Source of the DNA: Hyaloperonospora brassicae
Lineage: Eukaryota; Oomycota; Peronosporomycetes; Peronosporales; Peronosporaceae
Reading direction: 5' to 3'
DNA length: 64,000 nt
Assembly (NCBI GenBank): GCA_947650285.1
Contig: CANTFL010000483.1
Coordinates: forward strand, 62,001 to 126,000
Part shown: positions 23,201 to 35,818 of the stretch, in pieces
How positions within the stretch are numbered: the first letter of the stretch is position 1
Layout of the letters: every line of letters starts with the position of its first letter
Program-made: the position numbers and the translations under genes
Notes under the pieces: model-generated
Told to the model about the DNA's origin: nothing
Databases searched by the model: none
The model's input: the letters and a program-made list of their open reading frames with translations, nothing else

Positions 23201-25500
23201 CGCCAATTTATAGATGTATATTTATGACAGTTCACCACTACGTTTAATTAGAAACCAACCTATAAAAAGAGAGCATTGGATCGTAAATTCCATTTAAATT
23301 TCGCTCCCGTCGATCAAACAGGTTAGAAAATATACGTGCTCGAAATGTATCGACCCGGCTGTCCGAGTAAAAAAGCGCTGGCACCGGGACCATAGCCGGG
23401 AGGTGCCTAAATCAATACTATTCCATGGTTGTTACAATTATACGTCGCCAAAGGCTTGCCAACAAATCCGGATATAATTGATTGTTTGACTACCCATATG
23501 TACCTGAAACATTTTCCCTTCTTACTTTCTCTGTATCTTTAGTTGACATCGGCATCGTTCGTGCATACATCAGCGTCTACACAACGCGAGCATGAGCAAG
23601 AACAGTGTTTGACTGAGTGAGTGCTTTATGAAAATATAGGTACACTCTTTTAATTATGCGTAAGTAATACACGTCGTTAACGCTGAACATATAATGCGTT
23701 GTGGACGCATGCATAAGTTCTTGATGCGATTTTCATAACCGGTAAAAAGCTCAAATACTATCTGAAATGAGTGAGACTATTTTGGAAAGCACATTTTATG
23801 AATACGATTAATACTCAGTGTCGCTTCATTGTTTCACGATCGACAGTTATTGACATCTAATGAAAGCGTTCAAATATAATTATATTCACAAGTCGAAGTA
23901 ACCCATGTAAACCGAGGGTATCTGTTACAAACGCGTTCACGGGGTATTTCGTGAAGTCAGTACGTTATAGGTAGGGATTTGGGTGCAGGATAGCAAAAAA
24001 GGTAAATTTCTGTGGTGAAGCGGCCAACGATAACAAAAACACTTATATTATCGCGGGCGTCTTTACGACCCCGAAGGTATATACTTTTTAAAGGTCGACT
24101 AATGCATATCGCCAGAACCATTCAGGCTGAAATGGCGCTTATGATATTAGGATATACCTTACCGGTAAAAATTAAGCAAGCACAATGTACTTGCGCACAA
24201 ATGGATACTTGCGGGGCCAGTAAGAGTTGATGCTAACTGTTTAAAGATATTTTCTCTATCACAATGCCTGTCTGCTGGTGCATCGTAAAACTCATCCAAG
24301 AAACGAAACCCAGTAACCGCTTGAATGACAAATTATAAACGTAGGGTGTCGCCGAGGAAGGTGCTGAATGCAGGAGATAGTTGAAAGTGTCGTGACGATC
24401 CGGCAAAGAACAGGTATGATTTTTTTAACCAATAACATTTTCACATATTGTTTGCGAGTATGATTATTAGAAGCAAAAATCCTTTGAAATTTGCTGAGGC
24501 AATGCGATCATTGTCATACCGTGTTTACGTCGATGCAATGTCGCGAATGTAGCAAAATTGGTTTCGTTCTCAATGTTAAAAAACAGACGACTCGGAATCA
24601 GACCGACGCGAGCGCACACCAGCGACTATAATTTTCTCCAGGGCTACAAATCTGACAGGTCTTCGATTTTCCGGGGATTTAACAGTCTTTTCTTCTTATC
24701 TTACGAAAGGGAATCAATGCTTAGTCCGTTTAGACGATATATTGTTCTTTTAAAATAAATAGATGCGAGGCTTAGCCGCTCCAACTTTTCTTGGCGAGGA
24801 GTTACTTGTCACGAGCTGGATGATTGCGCTTATGTTGTTAAAGCCGATGCGACTGATACCAGACGACGTGCTCTGTACAATCTGGATCGTACTGCATATA
24901 CGAGCAGCACTTTAAAAAACGCTGGCGTCAGCCATCACATATAATGGTTTTTCCTGATATGAAGTCGCCAGCACAGACAATTACACCTATCATATTTAGA
25001 TGACGATTTAGATGCACAGATATTCTGCTTCTTCAAACCACTTTTCGTATTTCGTAAAAGAACGATGAAGATGAATGGATATCTACAACTGGTTGCCTGA
25101 GTAGGTTGCAAGTACGCCGCTTAGATAAGTAGCTTCCTTAGTTCCTTGACATCGACTGAAACATGCTTATCTGGGATCTCCCTACATATTACATAAATAA
25201 AATCTCGCCGTTTAATTACCGCTACACCTGAAAGTGTAATATCCATATCCGCGAATATGTACACATAGATGTTGGACTCAAAACCATAGAATCCATGCAA
25301 CACCGACTTTTAATTGTGCCTAATCAACCAACCATCGGAATTTTTACTTAAAAATTATCTTTTTTCTTTGGACATGAAACCGTCGATATAGTAGGTATGC
25401 TATTTTCCAGATCGACTTATGTCGAGGGATAACTTAACCGTGTATGCTATATAGGTAAGGGTAATCGTCTGGAAGTATTTACAAGACGGCAATCATACTG
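20030..25500 (-). mobile_element. Very old Gypsy relic D (A-like family)
   Basis: No frame survives, but DNA words line up with Gypsy A in the same order and orientation: LTR core at about 20069-20155 (1530-1615 in A), antisense-ORF segment at 20870-20925 (2312-2370), integrase 23680-23960 (4120-4390), integrase zinc region 24185-24290 (4645-4745), RNase H 24750-24980 (5255-5460) and RT end 25100-25150 (5585-5645). The spacing is expanded relative to A, so other sequence has been inserted. The 5' half (gag, protease, 5' LTR) was not found; if present it should lie around 26-29 kb. Confidence 0.7.
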
Positions 25501-28500
25501 GTAGGGCGCTCGGTCAAAGTCAATACGATATCGAATGGCCATCTTGTTCAATACGTAGATATTAGACCCGCAGGACCTTTTGACCACTTAAGTTGTCTTG
25601 CAATCTTGCAATTATCCTTTTACTATGTTGATGATACAATCACAGTTGAAGATTTGAGTTAAGTGTATATAAGTTTCCTGGCCTAAAATGTAGATTTATC
25701 ACATAATTAAGGGTGTCCAATTCTTGATGTCCGGATGAGGATAGTCCAACCGGTAAAAGAAGTTGACATGTGTACTACAAATCAACTAAAATCTGCTTCA
25801 TATATAAGCGATTAGTAAGGACGGTCACAATGCTTGCGCACGAGTGAAATTTGCTTCCCTATGTTGTCTACCGTTTTAATCGCCCCACGTGGTCTCCTTC
25901 AAGTACTCTCTAACCATGGACTGCACAATACGGTGTATGAAAATACGCCAATCGAATGAAGCGCAATATCGTCCTTGATTGTTATACTGTGATCAATCGC
26001 AGATAGTGTATCGCAGAACTAGTTCTCGTACTAGACTGAGATCTCGGTACGGGTAGTATTCACCGTGTTCATTTTAGCACTCTTAGACGAAACATGAAGA
26101 GTCTAAATTTTTTAGACCTTTCCATCCTATTAACGGTTGATATAATACTGGTCTCATTGTCCAGGAGGATTGAGTTATCGAACGCTGCGATGGTACCCTT
26201 TACTACCCATTGCACAGAGTGAAAATATACGAATTGGATACCGTAATCTGCGTATGAACAATTACAAACCTTGTGTTCCCGTCGGCGGATGGAGCAACTC
26301 ATCGGTAGACTCGCGTGGATATGTTTATGTTGATCTTGAGAGAGTTCGACCTGAAACAGGCGAGAGTATATGCTTCACTCACAAGACTTGTAGGTAACTA
26401 AAAATCAAATTGATTGTTATTGAGTAAAAATCCTAATGCTGTAGAAAGCTTGTCGCTCTTGGCTTAATCTTCGTTGTTCCAGAGGTCTAAACTACCTGGA
26501 TCTTCTCCCTGGCCGCAGGATTGGGAGGATGCTTGTGAAAGCGGGTCTTTAGGGGTTTGCATCTCGACGAACGCACAGGTTAAACACACTCAGGCGTTTT
26601 TTACATCATTCTGTTGTGTCACCACTGTCTTTAATATTGGGGGCCACCGTATATAGTTTCCCGGAACAGGTAGGCAGAACGAAAATTCTCATTAAATACG
26701 TGTAAACATTCCGTGTGGACCCAAATTAAGCTGCCTACTAATTGCACCTATCCTTTAATGTTAATTTAATCTATCCTGTAAAGACTGGCGATTAATCGGA
26801 CTGACAGGAGTGGCAAGACCAATAGATACATTCTCGATTGATGATATAACATAGTCTTTTCACTAAGGCTGGGTCTTTAAATGAGGGACCGCGTTCATTA
26901 GAAACAGCCATTGTCCACAAATGTAGGATCGGGCAACCGATAAGGAATAAAGGTATACCGATGATAGACCAGAGCCATCTATGAGGGAACAGCTTTTTAT
27001 TGATGGACCAGGCCTTTTGATGAGGTCCCTGTGTAACTTCTTTCTATACGTTTAAATTTAAACCCTAATTGGATTTCCGCCGATGGGTCCTGCACGTACT
27101 TCTCAGCCAATTTTATCGACGCCTGTGATCCCAATATTCTTTGGTACTAACTGCCTGGCGTTCGGTCTCTTGCCCCTGCAAATTGTTGGATTGTAGGCCC
27201 ACCACTTTCCAGGAATACTATACTTCACATCAGTATCTACTAGAAAGTATCTTCTCTGGGAGATTTCGAAACCCAAGTCCACGGTGGGGGTAAGTGTGAT
27301 AAGTACAGCTAAAACCTGTTTGATCTATAGGTATCGACGGCAACATTTGCTAAGGCATCGATATCATCTTTGGGTTGGAGGGATGGTAAGTCGAAAAAAA
27401 AACGTATATTTTTGGTGAAATAGCAGGCTGAATCGTAAGTACTTCGTACGATTAATTACATTTTAGTTTGCTGCTGGATTATGTGTTAAACAGATGTCAT
27501 CTTTTTACGACGATTAGAAGCTTCCATAGCTTGAGCATTGCTTCTTGAGTATACCGATTGTTATTCTTTTGCATCCCGTAGAATCATCTAGCTTAATTTG
27601 TTTATATCTTGCAATTCTAGACATCCAGGAGTTTTTCGTTTTGTAGTTGAGCTATCTGAAATCACATTTATGTGTTTTAAACCTAAAGCAATTCCTTTGA
27701 AAAATAACAAGACGTGCTATATTCAATTAAATTAGGTGACTTAAGGGTTCGCTCCATTTGTACCAGTGAAGTCTAAAAAAACAAAATAAAGATCGGTTTA
27801 TAGCTGAAGATTGTAAGTCAATCAATTTTTTCATCATACGGGGTCCTTAGAGAAGTCAGTATAGCGAAAAATCCCTTAGGTACCCGCAATTGCTAAACGG
27901 ATAAGATCGACATCCATAAAGTCTATTTTACCATGTTTGACCCGTTTAGACTAATCGCTATATTCGGTGCATACGGAGCACGTTGTACACATGACTTTTT
28001 AAAATGCATGGCTCATATCTAAAAAAGATTTTATCATTGTTTTTGTGGATTTCCTCTTCCGGACTCCCGCCGGTACAATGTAAATTTTTTCGACTCATTC
28101 CTCGTTCGAGTATAAGACGTTTTTTTAATCTAGTGAAAGTCAGAAAAGGGGTGATACGGATCGGGATTTACCCCTATTGTAGTTTTAAACGACGACAAAA
28201 TCTATATACTGTCGATATTAATTTGGCTTACATATACATCGGAAATCTCTACGGAGAAGGCATAATAATAAAAAACTTTTTGGCGCTTATTGACTCGTCT
28301 TCCACATAATATGCAGCAATCAATGACGCCGTACTTATATGTCCGTGGCGAATCGTGCGATCTGTACTTCCGCGCTAGATCCGGTTCCCATGACGTTTCT
28401 TAAGATTGTTACAAATTAAACAAATGAAATAGGGGAAAGGTTCTATTCAAATGTGTGCCAATGGAATTTTCTACCGCCTGAATCGAACTGACTTATTTCC

Positions 28501-31500
28501 AAACGAGACTATCTGTAGAGATTATGGTTGCATATTTATCGTTGGTCCATTATCGCCATGGGACAATTATAAGTTGTTAAGATCTTCATTTGTGTCAAAA
28601 AACGTTAGATGTGATGATTTAACTTGTTCGTAGCTTTTTGCAACGTAGTTGGTGTTAAAGAGACCATTAGTATCTATATACACGCACGCCAGATAACCAT
28701 AAATTTTTAGCACAAAACGAGTCATGTTGTGCGCGCAGAGATTTCGTCTTATAAAAAGATAATACTTTCAATCAGAATTAGTCGTGTCTGACAAACGTAG
28801 GGCTGCATTCAAGTGTAAAGATAGTTATGACTTAGTAGTTTCATGTATATATGGCAAATATAACATAGCCTATTGCTTTGTCGTTAATGTACCCACAAAC
28901 CTAACGATAAACCTAGACTGAATTTTTGCAAAGCTGCTTAGGATATACACGAGGTAATGTGCAGTGTAGCGGTGACTAAGTATAGCCACTGAAATGCTAT
29001 AAGCATTTTACCAAAACTTAGCAACAAGTTTCGCATTAAGATCGTTTCAGTATTTATTTACAACATATATAACCCTTATCTGTACATTCAAATTAAATTT
29101 AGTTGCGTAATGTGCGACTTAAGTCTTCGTGATCCAAATATCACGACTGTCTACCCAATCACCGTTTTTGGTATGTGTATCATATTTTTGAAGCCCGGTG
29201 AGTCGTCTTACCGTACTAAAGTTGTTTATGCATACGTCCGCATCCATCAGTTGAGTAATCATCACCCCCGAAGAGATGCGGGACCGCCAATTAATGGTTC
29301 CTTTGTAACCTGCCATTCTCAATCTTGTTTGTAACTGAGTATTCGCATTGTCATTATGAATTCTATTTTCGTTGTGGTGCAGATTTGGATGCCTCTATCA
29401 GCATGATCAAGATTGAATCGAGGTAAAATCACATTGGGCCTTTCTAATAAATGTGTCGATATGCGCTATGCTCATGTAGCGCAGCAATCAATGTATTATC
29501 TACATTGCGAACCAATTATCAACACCATTTATCATATAAACAATAACTACACTGCAATTGTTTTATAATGGAGAGTTGTACACATAAATATTTTTTATTA
29601 GCGAGCCTAGATGTCCACCTGTCCAAAAGAGAGTGGATGTAGCTAAAGGCATAGTCGTGGTTGTGCGGTAGCCACCCTTTCTTTGCAAAACGTAAGCCGC
29701 GTTCGGGTTCAAGCTAAATAGCACATTATCTAAATCCACACTCAAGCCACTGGACATCGGTATTCGAGGGCTAACGTTATCGAATAGCATTATCAAAAGC
29801 ACAAGGTTAATCCAAGCCTTGATTAACGCAGCAAACTTAAATGGTGTTTACCTTGTATTTCTACCGTTCCCATATTTAACTTATAACGATGAAATACCAA
29901 GATATATTCATTATACCTTTGAAATGCGTTGCGTTAAGAAAGAACTTTGTACAGAGATATGAGCTTTATATATTTAAGGACAAAAAAAGAGAGAATAAGT
30001 ATGTACCAGCCAGCACGTAATGATCTATTGTGTTAGCAAGCGATGTTGCGCCGTCATGTACAGAATGTATGTTGAATCGTTTTGAAATAGATGTAAAATC
30101 TTCGGCCTGGTCATATTGAGGGTTGTCAGCGAAATCGACGGTGCAAAAATTAATAAAGTAGTTTGTGAAGGAGAAAAGGATGCGGGTGGGTGCTGGTTCG
30201 AGTACTGCATTGGCAAGTTAATTACAGTGACCATAACGACCCGGAGTTTGGATTCACCAGAAATGCGAATCTTCCGCGGTTTCTTCGCCCACTACCACGA
30301 TTTCGGTTTCAATTCAACATTTGTCAATGCGAACTTTTACACCGGTATATTACGAAACATAGATATTTAGCATTAGGTAGAAGTACAAGCGGTGGATCCA
30401 GGGTACGAAATCGGTGTCTGAGATCAACCAACTATGATTTTTGTTAAATGATCGATTAAGGACCTTTATAATACGGCAATTCTTTAGACCTTTATCCTTG
30501 GCCGTTAGCGTCAAATTAGTTTTCCGCCAGAATTATTTCCATACTATGATAAAAAATGTGGAGTTATGATGTTTTATAAAATATTTGCTGCATTTAATAT
30601 CTGATTTTGACGTATAGTTACACACATTAATTAGCGAAAAAAATATGTTTTCGCGTGGATAACAGTTTGGAAGAGTATCCATGTCGTTCTATAAAATGTA
30701 TAAACTCTGGTCCTGGTTGTTCTCGTCAAATGAAAAGACCTATGAATATGAATGCGTGTAATTTCCAAAAATTTCGAGCGTTTACAAATCTAAATGCATA
30801 AAAACATGAATAATAAAAAATTTCGTGCAACATCCGTCATACCTTGCTAATTTTTCGATTGCGCTATCCTTAAAATCGCTTTTGAAAACCAATATGCTTC
30901 TTGAATTTCTTGACGTATCTTTCATAGGCAAAGTATAACTTTTTTGTCAAAAATCCCGTCAAAGAATAAAAAAGAGCGCATGGCCCGACAGAGCAGGTAG
31001 CCTACCAAAGCGTTTATGAGTATTATAAATTCGCCATTAATTTGCGATAAAGAAAAAAATTGTGGGCAATTGAAAAGGGATAAAAAGCATACAGATACTG
31101 GTGTCATTTGATACCAATATGCTAAATGGTGCGCAATGCAAACATCTTTATAAGTTGAAAGCATTAAAATATATCGTGTACAAAAGATAGTCGATCAATT
31201 TTTAATCAGCCGGTTGCAAATACTTTTATTATCGGCCTTACTCGAGGATGCGCATCTCAATATCACAATAAAAAAAAATAATTTATTAATGTGTTTATGA
31301 ACGCCTAGAAAGTTCAATGAACACTGAACCCCGACATATAAAGGGTGTGCACCGTCGTATTACTTACGCAAGGCACATTTTTTTATAATAAATGATTTGA
31401 TTTGCGCAAAGCCGACTTTTCAGATATGGCTTTTTGATTCAGTTTATATATCTACACCCAAACTAACAACGAAACGACGTTCAAAGATTATAGATGGATT

Positions 31501-33109
31501 TTAAACAAGTTTGATATACTAAACGGAGAATCGATCACGTGACAGGATTCAATTACTGAAGACGATCAAGACAACGAGGGCAGAAATTGTTAAAAAAAAG
31601 CATTGATCGTGTTCACATCAGCGACATCTTACCTTGGATAAAGGCCGATCAGTGCGCATGATAACTTAAAGTGACCTATTGTGATGGTAGTTTATGCCAG
31701 CATGTGAAGGATGTCGAGATTGTCATTCATAAATTACGCTGTTTTTCGATATAGTCAATCACTTTCCTATGTATCAAAATTCATTATCAACGTATTTTTA
31801 CGCGAAAAATTAAGCAAAAAGGTAACAAGTGCATGGATTATGATATGTCATATTGGTAGTTCATGTTACATACGTTTTTGAAGCGGAACTCTACTACGGG
31901 CTGTATCTGTATAAATTGAAAGCAGAAAGATTTACAATAAACTGCCTTACTTAAGCCTTGAATCTGCATATTATCAAGAAAAAGATTAAAAGTCGTTGAA
32001 CGTGATATATATGCTGTCCACATAAGTTCATGGTATGAAGCGGAGGAAGTGTTAATCTGGATTTGCACTCAGAATTATTGACGAAATCGAGTAGTATGGC
32101 ACCACTTTCTGTTCAATAGGATCAAAATCGCTTAGTGGCTAGTTTTGGCAAGTCAAGTGGGTAAAAAAGGGTAAGGTGTTTGAGGCGATCATCTCAAAAT
32201 TCTTGTTTAAACCACCGCATCGTCTTAAACAAATTTGATTTGAAATTAAACATGAACAATTTCTAATATTGAGAGTGAATTTTGAGAATGCATGGCAAAA
32301 TAGATTGCATAGCTCCGATTTTTAAACGTTGCGTCATTAGTCTTCGAAAATTATACAATTGCAATGCCTCTCTGCGTTAAAAGCGGGTATAAAATTCGAT
32401 TTATAACTAAGTATACAGTATGATGCTTCAGCGAAAGTATGGTAAAAATTGTGAACGAAAACTGTATTAACACCTGTCTACTTCCTAATCTATGAAATAT
32501 AAATGAGTTAATAAGTGCTGGTAATGGTGGCCACAATGATTTTATTACCCGATGATAAATAAACAAATCTATTATATATAGATTTTACAGGAAGATAAAT
32601 TGCAACATATAAGGAAAGATCAAGCAAACCGAGCGAAAGATTAATTGGTTTATATTCCATTTATAGTCATATTGTATTAATATGTGTACGTAGTTAATAG
32701 CAAAAGAATAAGAAAAACCTACGCAGTAATGGCAATTAATTATGCGTTAATTTCATGCAAAATTTGCCCGCTCAACTCAAAATAGATTAATAATTGACAA
32801 GAACTTTAAATTGGCTTGTTTGGTATATCCAGATGTTTAAAAACACTTACTTGCATTACTTAATTTATTAAGTTATGTCAAATACCAAGTCATCGGCAGC
32901 ATGTACTTATCTATCAGGGAACATTTCGATGGCCAAAGATCGGTTATGCGAGTTTCTGTGTTGTGGGTAGTCGGGTCAGTAGGTCGATTTTATAAAGGGT
33001 GAGGTACTTTAATTATTTACATGGTGTTAAGAGGCAATGTAATACAGGTAAAATTCTGGTCTTGTTTATAGCCCTAAATCATATTTTAGCCGTCTACAGG
33101 GGAGAGGCT
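25501..33109. other. AT-rich tract without recognisable genes
   Basis: Only short open frames up to about 100 codons (for example 28004-28309) without motif support. No repeats with a partner in the window and no RNA gene seen. It may contain the untraceable 5' half of relic D. Confidence 0.55.
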
Positions 33110-33114
33110 ATATA
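33110..33114. repeat. Target site duplication of Gypsy C, left copy
   Basis: atata, repeated exactly at 40744-40748. Confidence 0.8.
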
Positions 33115-33435
33115 TGTAATAACACAACCCGTTACATAAATAGTTTTGATTAAGCCTACATGTTACTTAAGTAGGGGTGTTACTTTCGAAGTAGCGAAAG
33201 TAGCACGTCGTATCTTTTAGCTGGTTTAATGGGCTCAGCACCATTATAGGCCAGTAAGATATAGGCACGTAGATTGAGTGGTTCTTAGGAGTCCAAGGGA
33301 ACCGTTAGTGCTTAGGATGAATTAAAAGATAAAAATATAAACAGAGTTGAAAATACTAAATACCAAAGACTTGGGTTTTAAGCTTCCTTAAACAATAGTG
33401 TAAGTTAAGTAACGGGTTTATCTAGCCCGGTTACA
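33115..33435 (+). repeat. Gypsy C 5' LTR
   Basis: 321 bp, tgtaat...ggttaca. Contains a perfect hairpin tactttcg/cgaaagta near 33181-33202. Partner at 40424-40743. Confidence 0.92.
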
Positions 33436-33437
33436 CC

Positions 33438-33453
33438 TGGTAGCACTTAGTAG
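33438..33453 (+). other. Primer binding site of Gypsy C
   Basis: TGGTAGCACTTAGTAG, two bases after the LTR, differing from the Gypsy A site at one position. Confidence 0.55.
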
Positions 33454-33477
33454 TCCTTCCCATGCCCGAGTTTTGGG

Positions 33478-34423
33478 ATGAGCGATTGGTCGTACTTTGA
33501 CGCTCCAGACGTAAGTCTGGAGGACGAGACTTTTCCCCATCTCGCTTGTGTTGAGTGGGATGCCCTAAATCGCCTCGCGGCGATATCTGAAGAGGCATTA
33601 GTTGTGTCGCTGATGAAATCAGCGACTCCTGATGGACAGCTTCTTGCCATACACGACTACATGTCTCACGAGCTCGCCGAATCCAATCGGCGAGGTTTAA
33701 CTCCCTCGCGGACTTCACGGAACGATGCCGTGAAGATGGAGACCTCCGTCTACTCTGACGAAGTAAAATAGCGCTTGTCGTTGTCGCATTAATTCCGAGA
33801 AGCTGACATTGCTATAGCCTCGAAACTTCTCGAGGCTCCTCAAGCGAAGGTCAACTTCCTCCTTTCCCGTCTCGCTGGGAAAGCCAAGGTGTGGGCTTTG
33901 GGTAAACTCGTTGTGGACAAGTACGCGATCTCCACTCTGGAAGCCATCCAGAGTGACCTTCGGCTCGCCTTTAAGCCGCCACAGGAATAGAAGTTGGTGA
34001 GTTCAAGGTTTTCGTCCTTGCGACAGGGTAAGATGTCCATGCGCGACTACGTACAGATGGCTCGACATCTGGCGTCGTGCATTATCACGCATCCCATGGA
34101 AATGTACACACAAGTGATCGTGTTTGTCGATGGCATGCTTGAAGGGCAGACTCGTCTATCACTTGAACGCGCGGAGCCTGCCACGTTGGAGGACGCTTTC
34201 GCTATCGCCCTCCGTGAGGACTTCAGAGTCACTAAGTCCTACACCAAGCCCTCAATTGTTACCGCTGTTAGATCAGCGGGCCCGGAACCTATGGAGATCG
34301 ATGTAATCGAGTCGTCGGATGACCGACGACGAGCTACGTCCTACAAGGGCGACGTCCGTAGCGGACGTCATATGATCTGCTTTCGATGCCGAAAGCAATG
34401 ACATCGAGCGGCTGAATGCCGCG
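33478..34423 (+). pseudogene. Gypsy C Gag
   Basis: Begins M-S-D-W-S-Y 43 bp after the LTR. The frame holds to the zinc knuckle with in-frame stops at 33769-33771, soon after, and near 33988. The Gag domain includes [21 protein letters not shown] and L-R-Q-G-K-M-S-M-R-D-Y-V. An acidic P-M-E-I-D-V-I-E segment follows, then the CCHC knuckle C-F-R-C-R-K-Q-stop-H-R-A-A-E-C (34378-34419), whose Gly codon has become TGA. All four zinc ligands are still present. At least six perfect hairpins with 8-9 bp arms lie in this frame. Confidence 0.85.
33503..33735. repeat. Run of perfect inverted repeats in Gypsy C gag
   Basis: Verified arms: ctccagac 33503-33510 with 33515-33522; gtcgctgat 33606-33614 with 33618-33626; ctcgccga 33673-33680 with 33687-33694; cttcacgg 33713-33720 with 33728-33735. 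Further pairs at 34311-34330 and 34351-34369 (8-bp arms, loops 4 and 3). Confidence 0.9.
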
Positions 34424-34528
34424 CGCCAGCACCGAAGTCAGTACATACGACGGACACCCATCATGAAGGAGGTGCTCCGCTGACCCTTCCAAAAAACAGA
34501 TGAGACCAATAGGTGCAGGGAGCCCTAC

Positions 34529-34954
34529 TTGTTTGAAGGGAGGTCCCAATCCACCGGTGGCAGCCCGAACTTCAGCCCATCAGTGCTGCGTGCACGGTCA
34601 TATGCCACATCCACGAGTGGTGATTCACGCCTAATTAATGTTAATCTACATGTTGCGGGTATTCGACGACCTCTACGAGCGCTCCTGGATTTAAAAGAGA
34701 CAAACTATTTCTTCCGTGAATCCTGCGTGTCAATGCTGCCACCCAGCATCCAGATCCACGAGGGACCTGGCCAAGTTGTTGTCAAGCTCGCTGACAGGAA
34801 AGCACGCCGTGTATCGCGGCGCGAAGTGTCGTTGCCGTACACGTTTGACGGCTTTCGCAGCAACAACAATTTCATGGTGATTGAGAAAAATTATGCATTC
34901 GATTGCATCCTGGGCATGCCATGGTTGGCACGATACAAGCCCCAGATCGACTAG
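34529..34954 (+). pseudogene. Gypsy C aspartic protease, active site lost
   Basis: 141 open codons. I-N-V-N-L-H-V-A-G leads into R-A-L-L-D-L-K-E-T-N-Y-F, the position where the family has D-S/T/C-G-A. The Asp remains but the following Ser-Gly is replaced by Leu-Lys, so catalysis should be lost. Later landmarks are present: V-V-K-L-A-D-R, F-D-C-I-L-G-M-P-W-L-A-R-Y-K-P, and then a stop at 34952-34954. The frame differs from gag, as a frameshift or stop-separated pro would. Confidence 0.8.
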
Positions 34955-34966
34955 TTAGCCAGATCG

Positions 34967-35506
34967 GTGAGACGTCGAAGCAAGTTCGACGTCAGCAAAG
35001 TGTTCATCCATCTCTTGGTGTTTCCAAGTGATTTGCCGAACGTTACAGTCGCGGACCGTACATCCACGACGCCGGCGGTACACAGAGTGAGCGATGGCCT
35101 TTTATGTACCGTTTGTTTCGTGCCCCTACGCACGAGTGACGATGTCTGCTCGCTTTGCAGCGATGAGTCCGACGTGGACGAGCAGTGGCTCCCGCGCGAA
35201 GACGACGCGGTCAAACAGAGGTTCCAGCACGAGAGAGCGGTGCTCGACAACGAACAGATGTTCCCACCCGCACCCATTGTGGTCGAGCAGAGGCTCTTAC
35301 AAGGGCAAGATGTGGCCAAGCAGGGGCTCGCCACCGAGTGTGACGTGGATAAACAATAGTCTCCACGTGCGAACATGATGATAGAACAGGGGTTCCTATC
35401 ATCGTCCACTGTAATCGAACGGGGGTTCTTACATGAGCAAGACGTGGTCGAGCTAGGGGTCCCACACGAGTTTGTGGCGGTAGAGCAGGATTCCCGCATC
35501 ATGCTT
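34967..35506 (+). pseudogene. Gypsy C spacer: CxxC pair and 11-residue tandem repeats
   Basis: Open from 34967 to 35359 and continuing in the same frame past one TAG. First a possible zinc-binding segment L-C-T-V-C ... V-C-S-L-C (C-x2-C-x10-C-x2-C, about 35107-35160). From 35171 to about 35500 there are ten copies of an 11-residue unit of the form D-V-x-E-Q-G-F-L-x-x-x ([55 protein letters not shown] and others; one copy has a 2-residue insertion). It lies between protease and RT. Role unknown; the 11-residue period would suit an extended helix. Confidence 0.65.
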
Positions 35507-35818
35507 CGACGGACGAGTATGGACTACTCCCGTCGTGCGAATTCGACGTCCTAAATGAGGACATCCAGCGTCTAGAGAGTGTGCGAATTTAACACCTGAC
35601 TGCGGTTCGCTAGCTTCGAGCATGGACTCGAAGCACGATGTGGATGCAAGCTACGAGAACTCAGCATTGAATGTGTCCACGCTATTGTGTACGTGGACGG
35701 GAGTCTACAAAGGCGTTAATGCAATGAGGTCGCGAGTCCACCTCGCGACGCGTCGTCGATTACGAGCCTTCCAGGACTCTACTATAAGCATTTTTTACAC
35801 GACCTTAAGGGTGGCACT

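Noticed and set aside
28004..28309. 101-codon frame in the AT-rich desert as a gene
   Set aside because: Lys/Ile/Phe-rich text as expected from AT-rich DNA; no domain or partner.
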